In this document: positions 17,528 to 26,844 of the stretch, one piece after another
Position numbering within the stretch: position 1 is the stretch's first letter
How the letters are laid out: each line of letters starts with the position of its first letter
DNA from: Hyunsoonleella pacifica
GTDB taxonomy: Bacteria > Bacteroidota > Bacteroidia > Flavobacteriales > Flavobacteriaceae
Direction: 5' to 3'
DNA: 64,000 nt
NCBI RefSeq assembly: GCF_004310335.1
Contig: NZ_SIRS01000004.1
Span: 225,763-289,762, forward strand
Position numbers and translations under genes: made by a program
The notes under the pieces: generated by a model
The model's database searches: none
What the model saw: only the letters and a program-made list of their open reading frames with translations
Told to the model about the DNA's origin: nothing

Positions 17528-18882
17528 TATCCTATCTCTTTAAGCATTAAGTCTAAACCTTCTCTTATAATTTTTTGATGTGGTTGTTTTGAAACACATA
17601 CAAATTCTGTTAAAGCAAAATCTTCTGGAGCAACCTCATACATTCCTAATGCTTCCATTTCATCTAAATCCCGATACATACAAGCTTTAAGGATTTGCAT
17701 CGGAAATATATCTAAAGGGAAAACTTCTTCATAAGTCCCCGTAGTTACAAAAGCCCTGTGTTCTCCATTAGTATTAGTATTTAAATCATACTTTTTCTTA
17801 GAGTTTAACCAAGAAAAAGTTAATGCTCTTGAAGTAGAAACTTTATTAAAAATTGGTTTGTTCCAACCAAAAAATTCATAATCGTCCCCTTCTGGAATAA
17901 TAGAAATTACATTACTGTAATAATCTAAATAACCATCAGGTTTAATTTCTTTTCCAGACAAAACATTTCCAGAAATTATTCTAGCATTCGCATCTTTTTC
18001 AACACCTTTATCATAAATCATTGTAGCCACTTCACTACCTAATTTTGTTTTAAAATAACGAGGTGCTTTTACTTGAGATCCTGCCAACGCTACTATACGT
18101 TCTGCATTAAATTTACCCGTTAGCAATAATTCTCCAATAATAACTAAATCTTGCGCATTAACAGTCCAAACAATCTCCCCTTTATTTACAGGATCTACTT
18201 TGTTTATAAGTGTACCAACATTTCCAGAAGGATGCGGACCAGATACTTTGTGTATAGTAACTCCTGATAAACCAACAAGTGGCGAATTAGATGTTTTTCC
18301 TACCGACACGTGTACTTGCCCCTCAGTTAATTTTCCTAATGCAATAACTGCAGCTTGTAACTCAGCTTCTTTTCCTTGTAATGTAAAGTCTAAATCAGCT
18401 GCTAAAGGTGCACTGGCATATCCAGAAATAAAAATAGCTTTTGGAGCTTTTTCCGTACTAGCAATAACATCATAAGGTCTTTGCTTTACAAATGGCCATA
18501 ATCCACTTGCTAATAAATGAGCCTTAACCTCTTCTGAAGTTGCAGCATCTACATCAAACTTACCATTATCTTGGTAAGTTTGCGTTTTATCAGCTTTAAT
18601 CTTTACTTCTAAAATTTTACGTTTGGCACCACGAGAGATTTCAATTACCTCTCCAGAAACTGGAGAAACAAATTTGATGTCTTCACTAGATTTATCGTAA
18701 AATACAGCTTCTCCTGCTTTTACTTGTGTACCAACTTTAGAAATTAATTTAGGAATTACGCCATGGAAGTCTTCAGGTCTTAAAACATAAAAGTTACTTA
18801 AAACCGCTGTATCAGTAGTTTTTTCGGCTTCACCTTTAAGTTTAATATCTAGACCTTTCTTAATGCGAATGTCGTTTGACAT
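17527..18882 (-). CDS. nqrA: Na+-translocating NADH:quinone reductase subunit A
   Basis: Soluble peripheral subunit of 451 aa at the start of the operon; it is connected with ubiquinone/menaquinone binding. The N-terminus has the lipoyl-like fold typical of NqrA (KKGLDIKLKGEA and GTQVKAGEAVFYDKSSEDI). FVSPVSGEVIEISRGAKRK and the middle motif SGPHPSGNVGTLI are conserved. Length is normal. The gene is preceded by a well-formed Bacteroidota promoter on the minus strand and overlaps nqrB by 1 nt. Confidence 0.96.
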   Translation of the reverse strand: MSNDIRIKKGLDIKLKGEAEKTTDTAVLSNFYVLRPEDFHGVIPKLISKVGTQVKAGEAVFYDKSSEDIKFVSPVSGEVIEISRGAKRKILEVKIKADKTQTYQDNGKFDVDAATSEEVKAHLLASGLWPFVKQRPYDVIASTEKAPKAIFISGYASAPLAADLDFTLQGKEAELQAAVIALGKLTEGQVHVSVGKTSNSPLVGLSGVTIHKVSGPHPSGNVGTLINKVDPVNKGEIVWTVNAQDLVIIGELLLTGKFNAERIVALAGSQVKAPRYFKTKLGSEVATMIYDKGVEKDANARIISGNVLSGKEIKPDGYLDYYSNVISIIPEGDDYEFFGWNKPIFNKVSTSRALTFSWLNSKKKYDLNTNTNGEHRAFVTTGTYEEVFPLDIFPMQILKACMYRDLDEMEALGMYEVAPEDFALTEFVCVSKQPHQKIIREGLDLMLKEIG

Positions 18883-18920
18883 ATTTTCTTTGTTGAAATT
18901 AGTTGTCTAAAAAATCGGTG

Positions 18921-18952
18921 CAAAAATACGAACTAAAATACAGTTACCACAA
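18921..18952 (-). promoter_or_regulatory. Promoter of the nqr operon
   Basis: On the minus strand a -7 element TATTTTTG (plus-strand 18921-18928) fits the Bacteroidota consensus TAnnTTTG. A TTG (-33 element, 18950-18952) lies 21 nt upstream of it. Transcription would start near 18914, about 30 nt before the nqrA ATG. Confidence 0.65.
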
Positions 18953-19024
18953 AAATTTAATAGAAATTTATAAGTATTAACTTCTGTAAAGTTTTGGGCA
19001 TCAAATTTGATTATATTTACAAAA

Positions 19025-20284
19025 ATGAAAATAATGCACAGTAAATTTCCCTTTCTTATTGGAGCGTTTTTAATTTGCTTAAACCTTCAGGCTCAAATAC
19101 AAGAAGTAAATCCTCCTGATTACATCAAATCTATTACTTTTAAAAGCACAAGTAGTGATTTGGGAGAATTACCAATTTTAAAATTAGGCGAAAGATTTTA
19201 TTTAGAATTTGACGCACTTGTAACCAATGAACCCGACTTTTACTATAAAATTGAGCATTATGATTATGATTGGACAGAATCTGTTTTAGTGCGTACAGAA
19301 TTTTTATTGGGTGTAGATAACTTTAGAATTCAAGATTATCGTAATTCGTTTAATACCTTTCAAATATACTCGCATTACAGGTTAACAATACCTAACGAAC
19401 AAACAAGAGCATTACTTGTCTCAGGCAACTACCTCATCTCAATTTTTGATAGAGATGACAATTTAGTATTCTCAAGAAAATTGATGGTTTATGAAGACAT
19501 TGTAACGCCAGGAATTAGCATTAAACGCTCACGTGATGTGAAAACAATTGATGACACACAAACTGTAGATATCGAAATTTCTACAACATCTCAAATTAAC
19601 AATCCTCTACAAACCATAAAGACACTCATCATACAAAACAGAAACTTAAATACAGCTATAAAAGATATTAAACCTCAATACACAATTGGTAATAAATTAA
19701 TTTACCGTTATGTAAACGAAACTGCGTTTCCTGGCGGAAACGAATACCTGTTTTTTGAGACTAAAGACTTAAGAGCTGCAGCTATGGGAATACAATATAT
19801 AGAGCTCAACGATATTTACCACAGTTATTTATTTACCAATCAATCTAGGGCAGAATTACCATATACCTATAATCCAGATATTAATGGTCAATTTAAAATA
19901 ACTGCTATAGATCGTGACGATGTTTCAGTGGAAGCAGATTATGTTGAAGTACACTTTTCGCTATCCTATCCAGAATTACTAAATGGCGAAAATATTTATA
20001 TATATGGTAATTACAACAACTATGCCTTAGAGGATTACAACAAAATGGTGTATTACCCAGAAGGCAAAATCTACAAAGCCCATTTTAAACTAAAACAAGG
20101 GTTTTACAATTATAAATATGTTGTAGTTAATGCTGATGGCACTTTAGATGAAGGACGCATAAGCGGTAACTTTTGGCAAACCGAAAACAACTATAAAGTA
20201 TTAGTGTATTATCGCGATTTAGGTGCCAGATATGACCAAATTATAGGTTTTAATGAAGTTTCATCGATAAATATTACCAATTAG
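19025..20284 (+). CDS. Type IX secretion system plug protein (DUF5103)
   Basis: Exported protein of about 419 aa with a signal peptide ending in LNLQAQ. It matches the DUF5103 family, whose Flavobacterium johnsoniae member was found as the plug that closes the SprA translocon of T9SS from the periplasm. Conserved features are YYKIEHYDYDWTESVL and LISIFDRDDNLVFSRKLMVY in the N-terminal half, and a C-terminal CBM48-like segment (IYIYGNYNNYALEDYNKM, then YNYKYVVVNADG). A TTG at 19007 is also in frame, but the ATG at 19025 (or 19034) precedes the signal peptide correctly. It is divergent from nqrA and upstream of apaG. Confidence 0.87.
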   Translation: MKIMHSKFPFLIGAFLICLNLQAQIQEVNPPDYIKSITFKSTSSDLGELPILKLGERFYLEFDALVTNEPDFYYKIEHYDYDWTESVLVRTEFLLGVDNFRIQDYRNSFNTFQIYSHYRLTIPNEQTRALLVSGNYLISIFDRDDNLVFSRKLMVYEDIVTPGISIKRSRDVKTIDDTQTVDIEISTTSQINNPLQTIKTLIIQNRNLNTAIKDIKPQYTIGNKLIYRYVNETAFPGGNEYLFFETKDLRAAAMGIQYIELNDIYHSYLFTNQSRAELPYTYNPDINGQFKITAIDRDDVSVEADYVEVHFSLSYPELLNGENIYIYGNYNNYALEDYNKMVYYPEGKIYKAHFKLKQGFYNYKYVVVNADGTLDEGRISGNFWQTENNYKVLVYYRDLGARYDQIIGFNEVSSINITN

Positions 20285-20368
20285 TCCCTATTTAACGCTT
20301 TTTTAGACTTTCAAATTTTAAAAATCCTTATTTTAGCATTGTAAAAGTATTGTATATCAATCCTTAAC

Positions 20369-20755
20369 ATGGTTCAACAGGTAACAAAAGGCATAAAAAT
20401 TTCGGTAGAAACCAATTTTGAAGGTACATTTTATAAAAATTATAAAATACAGTATGCTTTTGGGTACACCATTACCATTACAAACCAAAGCAAAGACTCT
20501 GTACAGTTATATGCCCGCCATTGGGAAATTCTAGATGCCTTAAATAATATTGAAACTGTAACAGGAGAAGGTATTGTTGGTAAAAAACCTGTACTTAAAC
20601 CTGGTGAATCACATACATATACTTCAGGTTGTTTGCTTACCTCACCTTTTGGTGCTATGCAGGGCCATTACAACATGATAAACTTTACCACCACTAAAAA
20701 GTTTTTGGTTACCATACCAACATTTAAATTAAGCGCCCCATTCGCTATTAACTAG
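20369..20755 (+). CDS. apaG: ApaG protein (Co2+/Mg2+ efflux protein ApaG)
   Basis: Soluble beta-sandwich protein of 128 aa. The family signature is plain: FGYTITITNQSKDSVQLYARHW, VTGEGIVGKKPVLKPGES and TSPFGAMQGHYNM. ApaG is associated with cobalt resistance and magnesium efflux in Salmonella, but its molecular role is unsettled. The TAG stop shares its last base with the first base of a G+C-rich repeat element (20755-20839). Confidence 0.93.
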   Translation: MVQQVTKGIKISVETNFEGTFYKNYKIQYAFGYTITITNQSKDSVQLYARHWEILDALNNIETVTGEGIVGKKPVLKPGESHTYTSGCLLTSPFGAMQGHYNMINFTTTKKFLVTIPTFKLSAPFAIN

Positions 20756-20839
20756 GGCGTTACCACAAGGGTCGGGCTTTCACTACTCAATCCCTCCTAC
20801 GTCGGGGATTTCAAACATGCCGTTCAATCCCTAACGCGG
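20755..20839 (-). repeat. G+C-rich interspersed repeat, copy A
   Basis: About 85 bp. The reverse complement reads GCGTTAGGGATTGAACGGCA and onward, nearly identical to copy B at 47230-47315 and related to copy C at 26994-27097. It is bounded by GGGCGTTA and TAACGC, i.e. short inverted termini. Its base composition is strongly unlike the A+T-rich flanks. It starts on the last base of the apaG stop codon. Confidence 0.85.
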
Positions 20840-20926
20840 AAGAAAATTTTGGTTTTCTATTCCACATTTAACATATTTTAAATTAATACCTATTTTTACT
20901 TTCAATCAAGAAAACTATTATAGCTT

Positions 20927-21717
20927 TTGGAAGGTTTATTTACAGCTTCGAATTCTAAACATTTTCTACTACTAATTATTATAGTTGGCGCAGCTTTTCT
21001 AACAACCTCTTATGTGACTTGGCATAAAAATATAGAATTCACAAAATTCTATCCAATGCTATTATTGCTTTTTTAATAATTTATCTGCCCTTATTAGATT
21101 ACTGGTCATTTTGGAAAACTTCATGGTTCTGGCCATCAGATTTTTATCATGCGAGCGGAAATATTTTATCTTATGATGACAATATTCAATTTGGGCACTA
21201 TCCAATAGCCCAAATTGTATTTAATACCTTATCTATTTCATCAAGTTTTTTATTTCTATTTACAACTATCCTATTTATAAAAAACACCAACTTAAAACAA
21301 CCCAACATAAACAAATTATTTAATTGGATACCACTTGTCAACAGTTTTTCCCTTGGTTACCAAATAAATAAAATGATAAATCAAAAATGGACAAACAAAG
21401 TACTCTTAGCATTTTGGGCATTTTTTTCATTTTTATTTATATGCTACAGGTTTATTGCTGGTTGGTTATATTTTGTAGGGTTTGACAGCATAACTTTTAT
21501 AGACAAAATATTATTTCCTCATGCAGAAAGTCATACTGAAGAAAACAACAATTACGACATTGGCTATACCTATGTTGCAGATATTATCAGTGTAGTAACC
21601 CCACCTTTAAAGTACATCAGTGGAATTTTAACTTTACTTGTATTAATTGTAATTAAAAAAAATACTGAGTCTGAATTAGATTCTGAAATATCTAAAATTG
21701 GAAAAAACTATACTTAG
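20927..21717 (+). pseudogene. Membrane protein gene broken by one frameshift
   Basis: Two reading frames join into one protein-like sequence of about 263 aa. The first, from a TTG at 20927, has a hydrophobic segment (FLLLIIIVGAAFLTTSYV). The second is open from 21028 to 21717 and has three more hydrophobic segments, with SWFWPSDFYHASGNILSYDD near its start. The two frames overlap only at 21028-21075, so one base was lost or a sequencing error lies there; the A-run at 21026-21030 is the likeliest spot. An ATG at 21373 could still express the last 114 residues. No family recognised. The end overlaps the convergent gene at 21714 by 4 bp. Confidence 0.55.
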
Positions 21718-22706
21718 TGTAACACATTAAACCTAAACACTTGCTCTCCTTGCTTCACATGAATAAATTTACAATTAGAGTAATGCACAAATTCATAAGG
21801 TAAGTCATAATTAAAAGAAGTGTCATCAACCCTAAATGCCGCATCACAATCTACGTTCCCATAAGGAGAAATTCGCCTAAACCTATACGTATTATCATCT
21901 CCATTATTATAAAGCTCAAACCAAGCCCCTGCTGCTATACCAGATAACCATTGTGCATGATCTGCTTTTTCATTATTATATTTGGGTTTTAATGTACCTA
22001 CAAGGTTTACTTTATGAGCTTTAAGCCTATCTAAAAAGTAGCGTATATTTTCACTCTTCTGTGACCCTTTAAATTCTGATATCACGCCTGTCTCAGACAC
22101 CTCACACACATAGTTTTCAGTATCAGCTAAAAGCACATTCCCCACTGTACTTGGAGTAAACCATTTTGATTTTTCAAGTGCTTTCTTAATCAACATGTCA
22201 TTCACTGAAGCAATCAAACTATCAGTCACAAAACGTGCACAATTACAAGCATTTTTTATAAAAGCAGCATAGCGGATAAAATGCTTATTTTGCATTTCGG
22301 TAATATGCGCTCTTGCTTTTTGATAATCCACAGCATTACACACTGAAGCCACCAATTTACCATCACCATGAGTCAACTTAGGGTGGGTTCCCAAAAACTT
22401 TAAAACTTCATCTAGGTTTTTTATTTCGTCATTTTCAATTTTCGCCACTAATGGAAAATCCAATTCGTTATCAGTATCTTTTCCACGTACACGGCCATTG
22501 GGTTCTGGTGTAATATAACGACCAAAATCATGATACTCTAAAACACCTGTAGACTTATCAATTAAAACTAATGCCGCATGTCCAGCACGTAAATAGTTTT
22601 TCTTACCAATACCTAAATACCTTAAAAAGGGAGAATACCACTCATCAGCAACCATAACAATAGTTTCTGGATAAGCCATAGTTATAATAATGCCTGTATT
22701 ACCCAT
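21714..22706 (-). CDS. DUF6695-like protein with LRAT/papain-like motifs
   Basis: Soluble protein of 330 aa without signal peptide; it resembles what is annotated DUF6695 in Flavobacteriaceae (tentative). The N-terminal half shows RAGHAALVLID (His43) and, about 110 residues later, NACNCARFVTDSL (Cys156). A His followed by NCxxF is the order found in circularly permuted papain-like folds such as LRAT and YiiX. The C-terminal half has AGAWFELYNNGDDNTYRFRR, a beta-rich part. It overlaps the upstream NRDE gene by 8 bp, so the pair is translated together. Confidence 0.65.
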   Translation of the reverse strand: MGNTGIIITMAYPETIVMVADEWYSPFLRYLGIGKKNYLRAGHAALVLIDKSTGVLEYHDFGRYITPEPNGRVRGKDTDNELDFPLVAKIENDEIKNLDEVLKFLGTHPKLTHGDGKLVASVCNAVDYQKARAHITEMQNKHFIRYAAFIKNACNCARFVTDSLIASVNDMLIKKALEKSKWFTPSTVGNVLLADTENYVCEVSETGVISEFKGSQKSENIRYFLDRLKAHKVNLVGTLKPKYNNEKADHAQWLSGIAAGAWFELYNNGDDNTYRFRRISPYGNVDCDAAFRVDDTSFNYDLPYEFVHYSNCKFIHVKQGEQVFRFNVLH

Positions 22707-23424
22707 TAACCGTTTGTGGAGTATTAAAAGTAGTGGACGTCTTTTTGTTATTTATAAAATTCTCATAATGCATCGTCACACTACCTGCATTTTTTTCTAT
22801 TTGTGTAATACTAGTTGTTTTCACAAACCCTCTATCCATAACAACACCATAATCTTCATTACCCGCTCCAGCTGTTTTATGAAACTCTAAAATAGTATCA
22901 GAATTAAGAATATGTTCTAATTTATAATCCACAAACCATTGTTGTCTTTCAGCTCGCATGCCTTCATCATATAACGTAGAAGATGACCACATTTTTGGTT
23001 CTAAAGGAAGTTCTTCAAAATATTTCTTAACCCCATCCCAAACTAATTCGTAAAACTTTAATGTAGTATTCCAATCAGCGATAACAATAGTAAAAGGCTC
23101 AATACCATCAAAATTATAAACATCAACTAACTCCTCAATGGAATCAGCAGCCATAAATTGTTTTGCTAAAACCCCTCTACTCAGTCGATAAGCTGTTTTG
23201 CTTTCATGAATTGCAAAACCACCATTTAACACACAAATCACTCGTTTTTTTTCACTAACACCAATCCATGTCCCTCCAGACAATTCGTCTTTAGGAAATA
23301 AAACTTCAGTATCATCAACAGAATAAAACTCTGGAGCTAAAGACACTCTATTGGGTGACTCGTCTCGATTTGAGGTTAAAATAAAATCGTTATCACTCTT
23401 AGGAATAATTGTAACTGTACACAT
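22699..23424 (-). CDS. NRDE (TANGO2) family protein
   Basis: Protein of 241 aa starting MCTVTIIP with Cys2 and the family-naming motif SNRDESPNR near residues 18-26. GGTWIGVSEKKRVICVLNGG follows, and LSRGVLAKQF is also typical. The family is widespread and includes human TANGO2; an Ntn-hydrolase-like fold with Cys2 as nucleophile has been suggested, but the substrate is unknown. The gene is upstream of, and overlaps by 8 bp, the LRAT-like gene, and is divergent from pruA. Confidence 0.85.
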   Translation of the reverse strand: MCTVTIIPKSDNDFILTSNRDESPNRVSLAPEFYSVDDTEVLFPKDELSGGTWIGVSEKKRVICVLNGGFAIHESKTAYRLSRGVLAKQFMAADSIEELVDVYNFDGIEPFTIVIADWNTTLKFYELVWDGVKKYFEELPLEPKMWSSSTLYDEGMRAERQQWFVDYKLEHILNSDTILEFHKTAGAGNEDYGVVMDRGFVKTTSITQIEKNAGSVTMHYENFINNKKTSTTFNTPQTVNG

Positions 23425-23562
23425 AAAACAGTAGTCTCTTATAGAACAGCCAACTTACAAAAAATAAATAAAAAGTAAATCAAACTAAGGCACATAAAAT
23501 TATAACCAAAAAGCAACTCTATTTTAAAAATTTAACGCGATTTTAAGGTATTCATGTAACAC

Positions 23563-23589
23563 TTTGTAATTTAATAATTCTTAAATTTG
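23563..23589 (+). promoter_or_regulatory. Promoter of pruA
   Basis: A -7 element TAAATTTG at 23582-23589 matches TAnnTTTG. TTTG at 23563-23566 could be the -33 element, though the 15-nt spacing is short. The start codon is 43 nt downstream. Confidence 0.45.
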
Positions 23590-23631
23590 TAGTCAATTCA
23601 CTGAAAATTTTTTATCAAAAACCAATAAATT

Positions 23632-25260
23632 ATGGGAAAAGGATTTTTTAATGTACCTGTTGCAGTTAACGAACCCGTAAAATCTTATGCTCCTGGAACT
23701 CCAGAACGTGATGCTGTTTTAGAAGCTTACCAAACAATGTACAACAGCACAGTAGATGTACCTCTTTATATTGGTGGTAAAAATATTACCACTGGAAACA
23801 CAAGAACCATGTCGCCACCTCACAACCATCAACATGTGGTTGGCACTTATCATTTAGCAGAACAAAAACATATTGATGATGCCATTATAACTGCCTTAGA
23901 AGCTAGAAAAACATGGAGCAACATTCCATGGGAACAACGTGCTGGCATCTTTTTAAAAGCTGCAGAACTTATTGCGGGCCCATATCGTACAAAAATTAAT
24001 GCAGCTACAATGATAGCGCAATCTAAAACCATACACCAAGCTGAAATTGATGCTGCTTGTGAGTTGATAGATTTTTTACGTTTTAACGTACAATTCATGG
24101 CAGATATTTACATGGAACAACCTGAAAGTACAAGTGATGCTTGGAACCGTGTAGAATATAGACCTCTAGAAGGGTTTACTTATGCTGTAACACCGTTTAA
24201 CTTTACAGCCATAGCTGGCAATTTACCAGCATGCATGGCATTAATGGGTAATGTAGTGGTATGGAAGCCCAGTGATAGCCAAGTATATTCTGCAAAAGTA
24301 ATAATGGATGTTTTTGAAGAAGCTGGTGTGCCTCCTGGAGTAATAAATGTAGTTTTTGGAGATCCTGTTATGATTACGAATACAGTTTTGGCAAGTCCAG
24401 ATTTTTCAGGTTTACATTTTACAGGGTCTACATTTGTATTTAAAGAACTCTGGAAACAAATAGGAAACAACATTCACAATTATAAAACCTATCCAAAAAT
24501 TGTTGGAGAAACTGGGGGTAAAGATTTTATTATTGCTCACAAATCAGCTAATCCTAAACAGGTAGCTACAGCAATTTCTAGAGGTGCTTTTGAATTTCAA
24601 GGACAAAAATGTAGTGCCGCCTCAAGAGCTTATATACCTAAAAGCATTTGGAATGATGTTAAAAACTTTGTGATTGAAGACGTAAAATCCTTTAAAATGG
24701 GGTCTCCTGAGGACATGACTAATTTTATTACTGCTGTAATCCACGAAGGGTCTTTTGATAAATTGGCAAAATATATTGACCAAGCAAAATCAGATACAGA
24801 TGTAGAAGTCTTGATTGGTGGTAATTACGACAAAAGCAAAGGGTATTTTATTGCCCCTACAGTTTTAGTCACTACAAACCCAAAATACTCTACCATGTGT
24901 ACAGAGTTATTTGGTCCAGTAATTACAATTTATGTTTATGAAGATGACACTTACGCAGAAACTTTAAAGCTCGTTGACGAAACTAGCGAATATGCGTTAA
25001 CAGGTGCTATTCTAGCAAAAGACAGGTATGCAATTACACAAGCTACCGAAGCATTACAAAACAGTGCTGGTAACTTCTACATTAACGACAAGCCAACTGG
25101 TGCTGTTGTAGGACAACAACCTTTTGGTGGGGCCAGAGCTTCTGGAACAAACGATAAAGCGGGTAGTGCACAAAATCTTTTAAGATGGGTATCTCCTAGA
25201 CTGATAAAAGAAACATTTGTAACACCTGCGGATTATAGGTATCCGTTTTTGGGAGAATAA
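23632..25260 (+). CDS. pruA: L-glutamate gamma-semialdehyde dehydrogenase (P5C dehydrogenase)
   Basis: NAD+-dependent ALDH4-type enzyme of 542 aa that oxidises glutamate semialdehyde to glutamate, the second step of proline breakdown. The N-terminus (KGFFNVPVAVNEPVKSYAPG) is that of the PruA type. NAD-binding VWKPSDSQVYSA, the general base Glu in VGETGGKDF, and the nucleophile Cys327 in FQGQKCSAASRAY are all present. The C-terminus has QPFGGARASGTNDKAGS. No proline dehydrogenase gene is next to it. Confidence 0.96.
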   Translation: MGKGFFNVPVAVNEPVKSYAPGTPERDAVLEAYQTMYNSTVDVPLYIGGKNITTGNTRTMSPPHNHQHVVGTYHLAEQKHIDDAIITALEARKTWSNIPWEQRAGIFLKAAELIAGPYRTKINAATMIAQSKTIHQAEIDAACELIDFLRFNVQFMADIYMEQPESTSDAWNRVEYRPLEGFTYAVTPFNFTAIAGNLPACMALMGNVVVWKPSDSQVYSAKVIMDVFEEAGVPPGVINVVFGDPVMITNTVLASPDFSGLHFTGSTFVFKELWKQIGNNIHNYKTYPKIVGETGGKDFIIAHKSANPKQVATAISRGAFEFQGQKCSAASRAYIPKSIWNDVKNFVIEDVKSFKMGSPEDMTNFITAVIHEGSFDKLAKYIDQAKSDTDVEVLIGGNYDKSKGYFIAPTVLVTTNPKYSTMCTELFGPVITIYVYEDDTYAETLKLVDETSEYALTGAILAKDRYAITQATEALQNSAGNFYINDKPTGAVVGQQPFGGARASGTNDKAGSAQNLLRWVSPRLIKETFVTPADYRYPFLGE

Positions 25261-25310
25261 TCCAAATCCTGTATTTACAGAAATTTTATAAAAGCTTAAT
25301 ATTATAAATA

Positions 25311-25337
25311 TCCGCAAGGTTTCAATAGCCTTGCGGA
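25311..25337. terminator. Hairpin downstream of pruA
   Basis: Nine-bp arms TCCGCAAGG (25311-25319) and CCTTGCGGA (25329-25337) between the convergent ends of pruA and the GNAT gene. The T-tract is weak on both sides, so termination is likely but not certain; A/T-rich sequence follows on the minus strand. Confidence 0.6.
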
Positions 25338-25388
25338 AATACTAGTTCTTATACCTCGATTTTTCTTACAAAAAATCAATTTACCTCA

Positions 25389-26075
25389 TTACTTTCTACT
25401 GAAATACCACCAATTCATATCTCTAGTTAGCTGAAATCCTAAAGATTGGTACAAACGAATAGCGGGATTACCTTTAGTAGTATGTAAAATAGGATGTTTT
25501 CCTGATTTTATAATTTCTTTAGTGGCATGAGCAGTAAGTTGTTTAGCTAAACCTTGTCGAGTATACCTAGGATGTGTTACCACACCACTTACTTCAATAA
25601 AACTATTAGTTTGCATGCGTTGCCCAGATATAGATACTAATTTTCCATCTTTAAAAATACCATAGTAATTCCCCATATAAAATGTTCTTTTTTGGTAATA
25701 CCCTGGCATAACAAGCCATATTAAATCATAAATTTCTTTAATATGTGTTTCAGTTAATGGCACTATGGTTTCTGTAACATCTACATCAATTAAGGTGTTC
25801 AATACCATTTGACAGCCTTCCATTTTTTTATTCAATACTACAAGTGTTTCATCAAAAGTTGGAATTTCTTTTTCAGAGACAAGAAAAAAATCCTTGGTTA
25901 ATCTAGAATATGCTGTTAGTGCTTTTTTAGTTTTAGTAGCATTTGTGAAGGCTCCAAACGGGCATATTTCTGGATTATAAAACTGCACTTCATCATACAC
26001 CTTAGAAAACTTCTGGTGTGTTTCATGCAATGCATACCAAACAGGGTTTTCTAATGTTTGTTGAAAATGGCTCAT
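25389..26075 (-). CDS. GNAT family N-acetyltransferase
   Basis: Cytoplasmic acetyltransferase of 228 aa. The C-terminal half is an FR47-like GNAT domain: SISGQRMQTNSFIEVSGVVT (strands 4 and 5), then HPRYTRQGLAKQLTAHAT (acetyl-CoA pyrophosphate loop; here R-x-x-G-L-A instead of R-x-x-G-x-G/A), and GNPAIRLYQSLGFQL near the end. The N-terminal 100 residues hold a second, less conserved part, as in double-domain GNATs. The substrate cannot be predicted. Confidence 0.85.
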   Translation of the reverse strand: MSHFQQTLENPVWYALHETHQKFSKVYDEVQFYNPEICPFGAFTNATKTKKALTAYSRLTKDFFLVSEKEIPTFDETLVVLNKKMEGCQMVLNTLIDVDVTETIVPLTETHIKEIYDLIWLVMPGYYQKRTFYMGNYYGIFKDGKLVSISGQRMQTNSFIEVSGVVTHPRYTRQGLAKQLTAHATKEIIKSGKHPILHTTKGNPAIRLYQSLGFQLTRDMNWWYFSRK

Positions 26076-26089
26076 TTATAAAACTTGAG

Positions 26090-26108
26090 TTTCAAATGTA
26101 ATTTGAAA
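26090..26108. repeat. Perfect inverted repeat upstream of GNAT gene
   Basis: Arms TTTCAAAT (26090-26097) and ATTTGAAA (26101-26108) with a 3-nt centre, 15 nt upstream of the minus-strand GNAT start. The position suits an operator for that gene; the composition is A+T-rich, so chance is possible. Confidence 0.3.
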
Positions 26109-26280
26109 ATTTGAGTTTTTTTGAAAATTTCAGATTGGTTTAGATTACTGACTTTGATTTTATCAGAAAAATTAACGAAATTGGTTTAATATTGGATATA
26201 AATCATTAAAAACAAGGTGCATATACAAAAAATTAATTACAATTTTAACAAACTAAAAATGACTTTCAGAATTTAAAAAT

Positions 26281-26844
26281 ATGGCTGTATATAATACATA
26301 TTCTGACTCTGCAAATACAGCAGTTAGGGCTTTATTAACCAAAATTGGAGAGTATTATCTTCAAAGACCATTCAATACCGGCTCAGGGAAAGGAAAAAAA
26401 GATTGGGAGAAAATTAGAGATATATATTTTAATGGAAAATGTTCTTATTGCGAAAGAGGAGAATTAAAACTACAGATAGAACATTTAATAATGTTTAACA
26501 GAACTGAATATGGATTGCATCATCCTGGAAATATAGCGCCAGTTTGTAACGACTGTAATAAGAGAAGAAAAAATAAAAACAAAAATTATCTTGATTGGCA
26601 AGGGCAATTAAAACAGATTTGCAAAGAACGTAATGAATTAGATTTTTTTGAGACTAGAAAAAAAAAGATACTATACCATATTAATGAAAGTGAATATAAA
26701 TACCCTACTCTCTCTGAAGCAGAAAAACATTCAATTCGTGTAATTGCTAATTCTCTATATGAAAATATCAAAACAGAAAGCGAAAAATCTTTAAACCTAT
26801 ATAAGGAACTAGATAAAGCTTTTGTGAATAATAATAAACTGTAG
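26281..26844 (+). CDS. HNH endonuclease domain protein
   Basis: Protein of 187 aa. The HNH/McrA-like core lies in the first half: CSYCE near residue 58, LQIEHLI (first His of the motif) and HHPGNIAPVCNDCNKRRKNK, giving two CxxC pairs for zinc and the His-Asn-His pattern. The C-terminal half is a charged helical region rich in Lys and Glu. It stands alone between a GNAT gene and the YciI/ECF pair, with no methylase, reverse transcriptase or ATPase beside it. It may belong to a degraded mobile or defence element; an upstream A+T-rich stretch and a downstream repeat copy support an accessory origin. Confidence 0.82.
   Translation: MAVYNTYSDSANTAVRALLTKIGEYYLQRPFNTGSGKGKKDWEKIRDIYFNGKCSYCERGELKLQIEHLIMFNRTEYGLHHPGNIAPVCNDCNKRRKNKNKNYLDWQGQLKQICKERNELDFFETRKKKILYHINESEYKYPTLSEAEKHSIRVIANSLYENIKTESEKSLNLYKELDKAFVNNNKL

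Noticed and set aside
20755..20839. tRNA fragment suggested by GATTGAACGG and TTCAATCC in the repeat
   Set aside because: No cloverleaf, no acceptor stem pairing, and no CCA context; all three copies share it as part of the repeat.
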